Shown here piece after piece: positions 28,577 through 36,976 of a stretch of DNA of 64,000 nt; the first letter of the stretch is position 1; every line of letters starts with the position of its first letter. Made by a program: the position numbers and the translations under genes. The notes under the pieces are model-generated. The model was not told the origin of the DNA and did no database searches. It saw only the letters and a program-made list of their open reading frames with translations. The stretch comes from Rhodanobacteraceae bacterium (GTDB taxonomy: Bacteria; Pseudomonadota; Gammaproteobacteria; Xanthomonadales; SZUA-5): NCBI GenBank assembly GCA_024234055.1, contig JACKOW010000006.1, positions 62,001 to 126,000 on the forward strand, written 5' to 3'.

Positions 28577-28621
28577 CGACAGATCCCTCAGATCCGGGGC
28601 AAGAGCGGCTTAGCCTTCCCC

Positions 28622-28763
28622 GCGCCCTCGCGCCCTCGCGCCCTCGCGCCCTCGTGCCCTCGTGCCCCCGTGCCCCCGTGCCCCCGTGCCCCGTGCCCCG
28701 TGCCCCGTGCCCCGTGCCCCGTGCCCCGTGCCCCGTGCCCCGTGCCCCGTGCCCCGTGCCCCC
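28622..28763 (+). repeat. Mixed octamer/heptamer tandem array
   Basis: A 142-base array in blocks: four GCGCCCTC, one GTGCCCTC, three GTGCCCCC, ten GTGCCCC (7-mers) and a final GTGCCCCC. Unit variants are grouped rather than mixed, which suggests expansion by local duplication. The 28180-29082 gap otherwise contains the hairpins listed and no gene I can support. From 28764 to 29082 I see nothing but the likely promoter/leader of the next gene. Confidence 0.95.
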
Positions 28764-29082
28764 GGAACCGCTGCGTAGCCCCCAGCCCGCACGCATTCTT
28801 AACCGCAACCTGAGGAACAGTTCGCAAACCGCGGTTCTGCAAGGAATATATGCTGTGGTATCTTGGCAAGGCGGGGTCGAATGGGCGCGGTGTCGGCGGT
28901 TCAGGCGCCATGTGCTTCAATAGACCCGAAAGTCCGTCGTTGCGCGGACCGTGGCCGCAGCGCAACGAACCCACGGCAGAAACCGGGCCGAGGTCGATTC
29001 AAGAACCAGTCCGTGACTGGAGCGCGGTGTCCAAACGGGAACTCCCAGGCGGATCCAGCTCGGCGGATAGAGGGTAAAGAAC

Positions 29083-30660
29083 ATGAACAGAATCCTCGTC
29101 TTACTGCTTGCCTTGACACTGGCACTGCCAATGGCGGCCAAGCAGCCGACCATGCCGGACAAGGCCAGCCTGGGCGGCCCGGCCTTTACCACCATCACTG
29201 GCAGCCCATTGACCATCAATGTCGGTGCCGACCAGTCCTATCAGGTGTTCAACGACACCGTGCCGGGATCGGGTCAGATCTATCCCAGTGATGCCACCGA
29301 GACCGCCGACATGGGCTGGATGGTCGAGATGGGCGGCACCCTGTACACCCCGAATTTCAGCACGCATCCGGGCGGAACGGCCACTGGCGGATTGGGCGCC
29401 ACCACGCCTTTCACCGAAGTCTCGCTGTCACCGGTATCGGGCGCCGGCACCACGGCTTCGCCCTACACGGTCGAGGTGGTGAGTGCCTTGGGCAGCACCG
29501 GGGTGAGTGTGATCAAGGAAATCACCTACGCCAACGGCGACAATTATTTCGTCGAACGCTTCCGGGTGGTCAATCTCAGCGCCACATCACAGACAATCAC
29601 GGTCTTTCTCGGCAGCGACATCTACCTGGCCAGCAGCGATAGGGGTATCCCCTTCAAGGAACCGATTTCGAGCAGCCCCGGTGGCCGCACCTGCGCCGGC
29701 GTGGTCCCCGAGTACACGATTCTGCATCTGCCGCTGACCCCCGCGACCCGATATACCGCCAGCGATTTCTCGAGCGTCTGGTCACAGATCGGCTCGGGCA
29801 GTCTGAACAATCAGGTAGCCACCGGCTGCATCGACAACGGCGCGGCGCTGGAGTGGGTGTATCTGCTGCCGCCCGGCAGCAGCCGCTTCATCCAGGCCGG
29901 CACCTCTTTCGGCGCCATTCCGCCCATCGCCACCTTCAACATCACCAATGTCGATCCCTTCCAGGGTTCGATCGGGACCGAGATGGATGTGACCATTTCG
30001 GGCTACGGCTTCCTGTCGAACACCACCTTTGACTTCGGTGCCGGAGTCACCGTGCTGAATCTCTCGGTGGCCAACACCAACACGGCCCTGGCCCGCCTGC
30101 GCATCGATCAGGCGGCTCCGCTGGGCTTCCGCGACGTGCAGGCCACGCAGACGCCGGGCGGCTTGACGGCCACGCTGATCCGCGGATTCGTGGTTGGCGA
30201 TGCCCCGGTCTGGGTCTACACCATCAACGGCCTGTCCAATGTCAGCCAGACGGCGGTGAATTGCGTGCGCCAGCGCTTCCCGGCCAATCCCTCGACCAAT
30301 CCGCAGGGCTGGGCGCCGGGCGAGGGTGAGTTCTATCACGAGGATCCGAACAATCCCTTCGGGCCGCCGGCCACACCCTATGGCTTGGCGCGTGCGGTGC
30401 TCGATTGCTTCCTGAGCCCCTCGGCGTGGAACGCCAACAGCGGGCAACTGTACGAACAGTACTGCTGGGATGCCGACAGTCCGCGCTATATCGGCGAGTA
30501 TCCGGATATTCGCGATATCGATCTGCGGATCTACTTCTCGCTGGACTTCCAGTGCAACGGGCCGCCACCCGGCACGCCGGTTTTCCAGCAGAACGTCAAT
30601 ATCACGCGGCAACTGTTCTCACCATTGCCGTTGGTACGCAGCGGCTTCGAATTACCCTGA
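29083..30660 (+). CDS. Secreted protein with an IPT/TIG domain and GFE C-terminus
   Basis: 525-aa secreted protein. The signal peptide is MNRILVLLLALTLALPMAA. The N-terminal half (about 20-280) is a beta-rich domain I do not recognise, with Cys pairs. Residues of about 286-372 (FNITNVDPFQGSIGTEMDVT to RGFVV) look like an IPT/TIG immunoglobulin-like domain. The C-terminal part is Cys-containing (NCVRQRF, LDCFL, QYCWD, FQCNG). The last residues are LVRSGFELP, like the LFRDGFE near the end of the repeat protein at 10082-15349. ATG 29083 follows GAGGG by about 9 bases. The function is unknown. It stands alone and is convergent with ppc. Confidence 0.75.
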   Translation: MNRILVLLLALTLALPMAAKQPTMPDKASLGGPAFTTITGSPLTINVGADQSYQVFNDTVPGSGQIYPSDATETADMGWMVEMGGTLYTPNFSTHPGGTATGGLGATTPFTEVSLSPVSGAGTTASPYTVEVVSALGSTGVSVIKEITYANGDNYFVERFRVVNLSATSQTITVFLGSDIYLASSDRGIPFKEPISSSPGGRTCAGVVPEYTILHLPLTPATRYTASDFSSVWSQIGSGSLNNQVATGCIDNGAALEWVYLLPPGSSRFIQAGTSFGAIPPIATFNITNVDPFQGSIGTEMDVTISGYGFLSNTTFDFGAGVTVLNLSVANTNTALARLRIDQAAPLGFRDVQATQTPGGLTATLIRGFVVGDAPVWVYTINGLSNVSQTAVNCVRQRFPANPSTNPQGWAPGEGEFYHEDPNNPFGPPATPYGLARAVLDCFLSPSAWNANSGQLYEQYCWDADSPRYIGEYPDIRDIDLRIYFSLDFQCNGPPPGTPVFQQNVNITRQLFSPLPLVRSGFELP

Positions 30661-30707
30661 TGGGCCCAGCTGCCGCAGTCAGTTGCGGCAGTCTCGGGGG
30701 CAAGATG

Positions 30708-30741
30708 CAACGGCCGGCAATCGCCGGCCGTTGTCATGTTT
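30708..30741. terminator. Hairpin between convergent genes, probable terminator
   Basis: CAACGGCCGGC / GCCGGCCGTTG is a perfect 11-bp stem with an AATC loop, followed by TCATGTTT on the plus strand. A weaker hairpin (CTGCCGCAGTCAGTTGCGGCAG) precedes it. It lies between the convergent ends of the TIG protein gene and ppc. Confidence 0.6.
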
Positions 30742-30756
30742 GCGGTGAGTCCTTGC

Positions 30757-33471
30757 TCAGCCGGTGTTCTGCAATCCGCGGGCAATGCCGTTGACGGTGG
30801 AAACCAGACCCTCGAACAGATCCTCATCCTTGCGCTCACCGGCGCGCCAGCGCTGCAGCAGATCCAGCTGCAGCACGCTGATCGGATCCACATAGGGATT
30901 GCGCAGGCGAATCGTGCGCTGCAGCCGGCGATCGTATTCCAGCAGTTCGCTGCTGCCTTTCAGACGCAGGATGTAATGCACCGTGCGTTGCCACTCGGCT
31001 TCGATGATCGGCCAGTAGCGCTCGTGCAGCGGCCCGGCCAGCTGCGAATACAGCGCGGCAATGCCGACATCGCCCTTGGCCAGGACCATCTCCACGTCCT
31101 CCAGCAACAGCCGGAAGAATGGCCAATCTCTGGCCATGTCGACGATCGCCGCCTCGCCTTCGCTGGCGCAGATTTCCTCCAGACCGGTGCCCAGCCCGAA
31201 CCAGCCCGGCAGGGCGTGGCGACTCTGCGACCAGGAGAAGACCCAGGGAATGGCCCGCAGCTGTTCGATGCGGAAGGCCGCGCCCTTGCGCAGCGAGGGC
31301 CGCGAGCCGATCTTCATGCGCTCGATGACGTCGATGGGTGTGGCCGCGCGGAAATACTCGGCAAAGGCGATATCGCCGTAGACCAGCTCGCGGTAGGTGT
31401 CGCGGCTGCGGTCGGCGATGCGGGCCATCCAGCTGCGCCATTGCGCATGGCGCGGATCCTGCGGTGCCGGATTCAGCGTGGCATGCAGCAGCCCCGAGAA
31501 GGCCTGCTCGATGTTGCGCAGGGCGATGGCGCGGATCGAATACTTGCGGTGGATCACCTCGCCCTGCTCGGTCAGCCGCAGATGACCATTCACGCTGCCA
31601 TGCGGCGCGGCCATCACCGCGCGCTCGGTGCGTCCGCCGCCGCGGCTGGCGGTACCGCCGCGACCGTGGAAGAAGCTGAGGTCTATACCGGCCTCGCGGG
31701 CGATCTCACTGAGCGCGATCTGCGCTTCCTGCAGCGCGAAGCGCGATGCCGCGATGCCGCCATCCTTGTTGCTGTCGGAATAGCCGAGCATCACCACCTG
31801 GCGGTCATCACGGCCGCGCAGATGCTGGCGGTAGACCGGATCAGCCAACAGTTCGCTGAGGATGCGCGGTGCCGCCTTCAAGTCGCCGACGGTCTCGAAC
31901 AGCGGCGCCACATCCAGCGTCAAAGGCTCCGTACCGGGACCGGCGGCGATCCGCGCCAGCGCCAGCACCGCCAGCACGTCTTCGGCGCTTTCGCTCATGC
32001 TGACAATGAACACGCCGATGGCCGCGGCACCGTAGCGGGCGCGGCTCTCGGCCAGCGCGTCGAAGACTTCCAGCGTGCCGGCGGTGCCGTTGGCGGGTGC
32101 CTCAGGCCGCGCGTAGTCGCCGGCGATGGCCCGGTGCAGCTGCTCCAGGCGCTGCGCCGGCTGGCGCTCCTGCCAGGCCGGACCGGTGATGCAGTCGGCC
32201 AGGGCATTGCGGTGTACTTCGGCGTGCTGACGGATATCCAGTGCCGCAAGATGGAAGCCGAAGGTGCGGGCGCGGGAGACGAAACGTTCAAAGGGATAGA
32301 GACCGGCATGGCGGGCGCCATTGCGCGTCAGTGACAGCCGGATCAGATCCAGATCAGCCAGGAATTCGTCCGGTCCGGCATAGCCGCCGTCGCGATCATC
32401 CAGACTCAAGGTCAGCCGCGCGGCCATCAGGATCAGCAGGCAGCGGTAGGGCATGTCGCGATGGCGCAAGGGAATGCCACGCCAGGCCCGACGCAGGTGC
32501 TTGGAGTACTCGACGACGCGACGTTCCAGGGCCGGATCCACCGCCACCCGCGTGCGCGACTGGCTCAGGATCAACGACAGCTCCCTGAGCTCACCCAGGT
32601 AACGGCCGAACAGCACTCGTCGGTGTGCGGCCAGCGCCTCGCGGATGGTGTCGGCGCCGACATTGGGATTGCCGTCCATGTCGCCACCCACCCAGGTGCC
32701 GAAGCGCAGCAGCGGACGCATCGGCGCGCCGGTGACCAGCTTTGGGTAGGTGGCTGCCAGGCAGCGTTCGAACTCGGCGTAGCAGGCCGGCACTGCGCGG
32801 AACAGCACATCGGACAGGTAGAACAACACGTGTTCACGCTCTTGCTCGACACTGGGTCGCACCGGCGAATATTCGGCGGTCTGCCAGGCGGCAGTGATGT
32901 GCATGCGCATCTGCGCCAGCCGGGTGCGCTCTTCTTCCGGCGTGCGGCTGCTGTCGAGTCGATCGATCAAGGCGCGGACGATGCGCTGCTCTTTTTCCAG
33001 CATGGTCCTTCGGGTCGCTTCGGTGGGATGCGCGGTGAACACCGGCTCCAGCAGCAGCTTGCCCAGAGCCTCGCGAACGGCATCGGTGCTGACGCCGGCA
33101 TCACGCAGACGGGTCAGACCATCCATGACGCCACCCGGCTGTGGACCGGAATCGGCTGCCTGATGTTCACGTCTGCGGCGAATGCGATGCACCTGCTCGG
33201 CCAGATTGACCAGCTGGAAGTAGCTGGAGAAGGCCCTCACCAGATCCACCGCCCGATCCACCGGCAGATCGCCGAGCAGCGAGGACAATTCCCCCAGTCG
33301 ATCGGCTTCGCCCTCGCGCCGGGCAATGGCGCAGCGGCGCACCTGTTCCAGCAACTGGAAGAAGCTGGAACCGAGCTGATCGGACAACATTTCACCGACC
33401 AGCTTGCCGAGCAGGCTGACATCTTCCCGCAGGGGTTGATCCTGCGGTTCAAAGACGACGGAACGGGTCAT
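30757..33471 (-). CDS. ppc: Phosphoenolpyruvate carboxylase
   Basis: 904-aa PEPC, making oxaloacetate from PEP and bicarbonate (anaplerosis). The catalytic His148 lies in EPVFTAHPTEATRRT. The second conserved block is VMLGYSDSNKDGG, the glycine-rich active-site loop is FFHGRGGTASRGGG, and the C-terminus ends in the invariant LQNTG. The start at ATG 33471 (MTRSVVFEPQ) fits the family; a longer frame to 33534 adds an unlikely 21 residues. It is convergent with the TIG protein gene. In this window it complements the Entner-Doudoroff genes by refilling oxaloacetate. Confidence 0.97.
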   Translation of the reverse strand: MTRSVVFEPQDQPLREDVSLLGKLVGEMLSDQLGSSFFQLLEQVRRCAIARREGEADRLGELSSLLGDLPVDRAVDLVRAFSSYFQLVNLAEQVHRIRRRREHQAADSGPQPGGVMDGLTRLRDAGVSTDAVREALGKLLLEPVFTAHPTEATRRTMLEKEQRIVRALIDRLDSSRTPEEERTRLAQMRMHITAAWQTAEYSPVRPSVEQEREHVLFYLSDVLFRAVPACYAEFERCLAATYPKLVTGAPMRPLLRFGTWVGGDMDGNPNVGADTIREALAAHRRVLFGRYLGELRELSLILSQSRTRVAVDPALERRVVEYSKHLRRAWRGIPLRHRDMPYRCLLILMAARLTLSLDDRDGGYAGPDEFLADLDLIRLSLTRNGARHAGLYPFERFVSRARTFGFHLAALDIRQHAEVHRNALADCITGPAWQERQPAQRLEQLHRAIAGDYARPEAPANGTAGTLEVFDALAESRARYGAAAIGVFIVSMSESAEDVLAVLALARIAAGPGTEPLTLDVAPLFETVGDLKAAPRILSELLADPVYRQHLRGRDDRQVVMLGYSDSNKDGGIAASRFALQEAQIALSEIAREAGIDLSFFHGRGGTASRGGGRTERAVMAAPHGSVNGHLRLTEQGEVIHRKYSIRAIALRNIEQAFSGLLHATLNPAPQDPRHAQWRSWMARIADRSRDTYRELVYGDIAFAEYFRAATPIDVIERMKIGSRPSLRKGAAFRIEQLRAIPWVFSWSQSRHALPGWFGLGTGLEEICASEGEAAIVDMARDWPFFRLLLEDVEMVLAKGDVGIAALYSQLAGPLHERYWPIIEAEWQRTVHYILRLKGSSELLEYDRRLQRTIRLRNPYVDPISVLQLDLLQRWRAGERKDEDLFEGLVSTVNGIARGLQNTG

Positions 33472-33606
33472 GGTGGCGCCTGAGCTGGAAACTGAATCCC
33501 AGTTTAGGCTACTGATCCGTTTGTTGCAGCGCACCAGCGCCGCCGCGAAGGACTACGCATACGAATGCAGGGTGGATTGGGCCAAGCAGACCCATCCGCC
33601 CTCCCG

Positions 33607-33846
33607 TCAGGCCGCGCGTCGGGTCTCCAGCGCCTGGATCTGGCGCTTCAGATCGTAGGCCGGTTCGGTGACGATCTGCTCCAGCGTGGCCACGCGCTCG
33701 CGCAGGGCTGCGACTTCCTGACGCAAGGCCGCGTCTGCCCCGGCGTCGCGATGATGTGCTTCGGTCTCGCGCTTGTGCCGGCGATTGGCAATCTTGGCGA
33801 CGGCGCCGATGCCAACCAATGCGACCACCATCGTGAAAACGTCCAT
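33607..33846 (-). CDS. Small PspB-like membrane coiled-coil protein
   Basis: 79-aa protein with one N-terminal transmembrane helix (MDVFTMVVALVGIGAVAKIA), a basic stop-transfer stretch (NRRHKRE) and a coiled coil (ALRQEVAALRERVATLEQIV, then a short helix ending LKRQIQALE). The layout and the LEQIVTEPAYDL segment resemble PspB-type envelope-stress proteins, which work with PspC and PspA at the inner membrane. No pspA or pspC is adjacent, so the assignment is by similarity of layout only. The ATG start is clear. Confidence 0.6.
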   Translation of the reverse strand: MDVFTMVVALVGIGAVAKIANRRHKRETEAHHRDAGADAALRQEVAALRERVATLEQIVTEPAYDLKRQIQALETRRAA

Positions 33847-34013
33847 TGCCGACTACTCCCGTGCTTCGCCCCAATGAAAACAGACGGTAACACCCCAATG
33901 CTCTGGGCTACACCTGATGAAAGTCATGTGTAGAGGAGGCTTCTCCGCCATCGGCGTCGTCCTCGTGTCTGGCTTCACCTCGACATCGTCAGCGCCGGCT
34001 GCGCCCAGGCCGT

Positions 34014-34655
34014 ATGATCCGACCCATGTCATCCCGTCCGCTCACCACACTCGACGCCCGCCAGGGTCTGGTCCTCGCCAGCGCTGTCGCCGCGGTGCTG
34101 CTGTGGTCGGCCATCGGTCCCACCGATCGCCTGACCTGGCTGATGGAAGTCATCTGGGTACTCATCGGCGTGCCCCTGCTGATGCTGAGCTGGAAGCGCT
34201 TTCCGCTGACCCGGTTGCTGTACGTGCTGATCGCGCTGCACTGCGTGCTGCTGATCGTTGGTGGCCACTACACCTATGCCAAGGTTCCACTCGGCATCTG
34301 GGTGCAGGAGTGGCTGGATCTGTCGCGCAACCATTACGACCGGCTCGGCCATTTCACCCAGGGTTTCGTGCCGGCCATCCTGGCGCGCGAGTTGCTGCTG
34401 CGGCTGACACCACTGAAGCGCGGCGGCTGGCTGTTCTATCTGGTGCTGGCGGCAGCCCTGTCTTTCAGCGCCTTCTTCGAGTTGATCGAATGGTGGGCGG
34501 CACTGATCTGGGGCGGCGATGCCGACGCCTTCCTCGCCACCCAGGGGGATCCCTGGGATACCCAGTGGGACATGTTCCTGGCCCTGATCGGCGCCTTCAG
34601 CGCGCAATTGCTCCTGGCGCGGTGGCACGACCGCGAGCTCGGGCCGACGGTCTGA
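34014..34655 (+). CDS. YjdF-like (DUF2238) integral membrane protein
   Basis: 213-aa inner-membrane protein with about six hydrophobic helices. GGHYTYAKVPLGIWVQ, NHYDRLGHFTQGFVPAI, FSAFFELIEWWAAL and GDPWDTQWDMFLALIGA are the conserved stretches of the YjdF/DUF2238 family, whose function is unknown. Two ATGs (34014 and 34026) are possible; neither has a clear RBS, so the start is uncertain by four codons. It appears monocistronic. Confidence 0.82.
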   Translation: MIRPMSSRPLTTLDARQGLVLASAVAAVLLWSAIGPTDRLTWLMEVIWVLIGVPLLMLSWKRFPLTRLLYVLIALHCVLLIVGGHYTYAKVPLGIWVQEWLDLSRNHYDRLGHFTQGFVPAILARELLLRLTPLKRGGWLFYLVLAAALSFSAFFELIEWWAALIWGGDADAFLATQGDPWDTQWDMFLALIGAFSAQLLLARWHDRELGPTV

Positions 34656-34877
34656 GCCGGTCGAGAAACGGGGCTCTAGTGGATCCGCTCATTCATCAGC
34701 GCCACAGCACGGCAAGATCAAGGCTCTTGTAGGTCCCGGACTTGTCCGGACGCTTTGGGTGACGGGCCGAAGAAGCGTAATAGGAGGATGGACAGCCTGG
34801 CACTCGGGAGGGGCAGCATCAGAAGCACTGGATTGCTTCGCTGCGCTCTCCATGAACCCATATCGCAAGTTGTTGAT

Positions 34878-34962
34878 GCGTCATTGCGAGGAGCGCAGCG
34901 ACGAAGCAATCCAGGGTATCGCCGCACATCCCTGGATTGCTTCGCTACGCTCGCAATGACGC
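34878..34962. repeat. Long hairpin repeat, CATTGCGAG/GGATTGCTTCG type
   Basis: Left arm 34878-34916 (GCGTCATTGCGAGGAGCGCA...) and right arm 34930-34962 (...TTCGCTACGCTCGCAATGAC) form a long stem. A half copy (GGATTGCTTCGCTGCGCTCT) lies at about 34832-34851, and tails GGCTCGCAATGACGCA occur near 35005 and also at 28471. In 34656-35037 I see only such repeats. Confidence 0.85.
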
Positions 34963-35037
34963 CGAGGGTTCATGGCCCGTGAGCAGTTTCAGGCCGATAC
35001 AGGTGGCTCGCAATGACGCAGCATCTGATCATCTTCC

Positions 35038-35212
35038 GAGCCCCGAGCCCCGAGCCCCGAGCCCCGAGCCCCGAGCCCCGAGCCCCGAGCCCCGAGCCCC
35101 GTGCCCCGTGCCCCGTGCCCCGTGCCCCGTGCCCCGTGCCCCGTGCCCCGTGCCCTCACGCCCCGTGCCCTCGTGCCCTCGTGCCCTCGTGCCCTCGTGC
35201 CCTCGTGCCCCC
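35038..35212 (+). repeat. Heptamer/octamer tandem array upstream of zwf
   Basis: 175 bases: nine GAGCCCC, seven GTGCCCC, one GTGCCCTC, one ACGCCCC, five GTGCCCTC and a final GTGCCCCC. It ends 98 bases before the zwf ATG, inside the likely promoter region of the Entner-Doudoroff operon. Confidence 0.95.
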
Positions 35213-35238
35213 GCATCGCCCGCGCATTGCCCCTTTCC

Positions 35239-35252
35239 TGCAATCGAATGCA
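35239..35252. promoter_or_regulatory. LacI-family-type operator candidate upstream of zwf
   Basis: TGCAATCGAATGCA is a 14-bp imperfect palindrome (TGCAnTCGAnTGCA) with central CG in the TGnAnnCGnnTnCA layout. It lies 58 bases before the zwf ATG, a sensible place for repression of the sugar-catabolic operon. Assignment is by pattern only. Confidence 0.4.
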
Positions 35253-35310
35253 ATCCCACCACGTGCTTTTGCAGGCCATACTTTTTGCCTAAGTCCTTGG
35301 GAAACCAAAA

Positions 35311-36771
35311 ATGACAGCGCAGTCAGCCAGTTTGATGGTGATCTTTGGCGCCACCGGTGATCTTGCCCAGCGCATGCTGTTGCCCTCGCTCTACGGATTG
35401 CAGCGCGACGGCTATCTGCGGGCCGACCTCAAGGTGCTCTGCACCGGGCGCAGCGAGCTGACGCCGGATGCGTTCAGGCAGTCGGTGATCGAGGCCATCG
35501 AGCGCCGCTACAGCGCGGCGGAACGTGACGCCGGGCAGCTGTCGGCGCTGCTGGATCGCATCCATTACCAGGCTGCGGGGCTCAACGACGAGGCCTCCCT
35601 TGGCGCCCTGATCGAGACCATCAAATCGATGCGCAACGGTGATGTGGTCTATCACCTGTCGACCGCGCCGCGCTTCTATGCACAGATCTGCGCCGCGCTG
35701 GGCGCTGCCGGCTTGGCGGGCCCAGGCACCCGCGCCTTGCTGGAAAAGCCCATCGGCCATGATCTGGCCAGTTCCATCGAGATCAACGATGGCGTCGGTC
35801 GGGTCTTCGACGAGGAGCGCATCTTCCGGGTCGACCATTACCTCGGCAAGGAGGGTGTGCAGAACCTGTTGGCGCTGCGCTTCGGCAATGCCCTGTTCGA
35901 GCCGCTGTGGAACGCGCGGCACATCGCCCAGGTGCAGATCACCGTGGCCGAAACCGTGGGCGTGGAGGGTCGCGGCGACTATTACGACACCTCTGGTGCC
36001 ATGCGCGACATGCTCCAGAATCATCTCTTGCAGCTGCTCTGTCTGACGGCGATGGAGCCGCCCTCCCAGTTTGATCCGAGCGCCGTACGCAACGAAAAAC
36101 TCAAGGTGCTGCGCTCGCTGCGGCCCATCGATCGCGACGACGCTGCCAGCCACAGCGTGGCCGGTCAGTACACCGCCGGCGCCATCGACGGCGTTGCCGT
36201 ACCGGGTTATCGCGATGAACTCGGCAGGGACAGCCAGACCGAGACCTTTGTCGCCTTGCGCGCCCACATCGACAACTGGCGCTGGTCGGGCGTGCCTTTC
36301 TACCTGCGTACCGGCAAGCGCATGCCGCGGCGCTGCACCGAGATCTTCCTGCAGTTCCGCAAGGTGCCGCATTCGATCTTCGGCGAGGATGCGCGCATCC
36401 AGCCGAATGCGCTGGTGATTCAGCTGCAGCCGGAAGAACGGATCTCGCTGATGCTGATGAACAAGACCCCGGGCCTGGATCGCGACGGCCTCAAGTTCTC
36501 GCAGGTGGCGCTGGATCTGGATCTGCACGAGACCTTCGAACATGTCCACCGCCGTCTGGCCTACGAGCGCCTCTACCTGGATGCCCTGGAAGGCAACGGC
36601 ACCCTGTTCGTGCGCCGCGATGAAACCGAAGCCGCGTGGATCTGGGTCGACGGCATCTTCAAGAGCTGGGCGGACGCAGGCATGAAGCCCAAGAGCTACC
36701 CCGCCGGCACCTGGGGACCGGCCAGTTCCGTCGCCCTGATCGAAAGGCATGGCGACAGCTGGCGGGAATGA
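35311..36771 (+). CDS. zwf: Glucose-6-phosphate 1-dehydrogenase
   Basis: 486-aa enzyme that oxidises glucose-6-phosphate to 6-phosphogluconolactone with NAD(P)+. The cofactor-binding motif GATGDLAQRM lies near the N-terminus, and the active-site signature RVDHYLGKE (173-181) contains the substrate-binding His-Tyr and Lys180. EKPIGHDL and YLRTGKRMP are further conserved blocks. It is the first gene of zwf-pgl-edd-glk-eda, with gaps of about 200 bases that all carry repeats. An octamer array and a LacI-type palindrome lie directly upstream. ATG 35311 begins MTAQSASLMVIFGATG. Confidence 0.97.
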   Translation: MTAQSASLMVIFGATGDLAQRMLLPSLYGLQRDGYLRADLKVLCTGRSELTPDAFRQSVIEAIERRYSAAERDAGQLSALLDRIHYQAAGLNDEASLGALIETIKSMRNGDVVYHLSTAPRFYAQICAALGAAGLAGPGTRALLEKPIGHDLASSIEINDGVGRVFDEERIFRVDHYLGKEGVQNLLALRFGNALFEPLWNARHIAQVQITVAETVGVEGRGDYYDTSGAMRDMLQNHLLQLLCLTAMEPPSQFDPSAVRNEKLKVLRSLRPIDRDDAASHSVAGQYTAGAIDGVAVPGYRDELGRDSQTETFVALRAHIDNWRWSGVPFYLRTGKRMPRRCTEIFLQFRKVPHSIFGEDARIQPNALVIQLQPEERISLMLMNKTPGLDRDGLKFSQVALDLDLHETFEHVHRRLAYERLYLDALEGNGTLFVRRDETEAAWIWVDGIFKSWADAGMKPKSYPAGTWGPASSVALIERHGDSWRE

Positions 36772-36780
36772 GTCGGAAGT

Positions 36781-36960
36781 GGGAAAAAGGAAAAGGGAAA
36801 ATGGAAAAGGGGAGCGTGGTGGAGAGGGTTCCTGCACGGCCCGAAGCTCGGGTCGATGCTGACGCAGAGTCTGTGTCAGCGGGGCGCAGCAAGACCTCGC
36901 GCGCTGGTTCCCGCGGGCAGCCCGTTGTTCCCCTTTTCCTTTTTCCTTTTTCCCTTTTCC
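36781..36960. repeat. Inverted repeat with GGAAAAGG-type purine-rich arms
   Basis: Left arm 36781-36813 (GGGAAAAAGGAAAAGGGAAA...) and right arm 36928-36960 (...CCTTTTTCCCTTTTCC) could pair over 30 bases. The element fills the zwf-pgl gap. A second copy is at 41004-41241. Confidence 0.85.
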
Positions 36961-36976
36961 AGACGCTCAGCAGCCC

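Noticed and set aside
28534..28923. Open frames through the GTGCCCC/GTGCCCTC arrays reading PCPVPRA- or ALVPSCPR-type peptides (also at 24892, 34937-35314, 37919)
   Set aside because: They arise only because a 7- or 8-bp unit repeats in three frames without stops; there is no RBS, and such frames exist on both strands.
35038..35212. CRISPR array
   Set aside because: Units are 7-8 bases and directly contiguous, with no spacers, no 24-40 bp repeats and no cas gene in the window.
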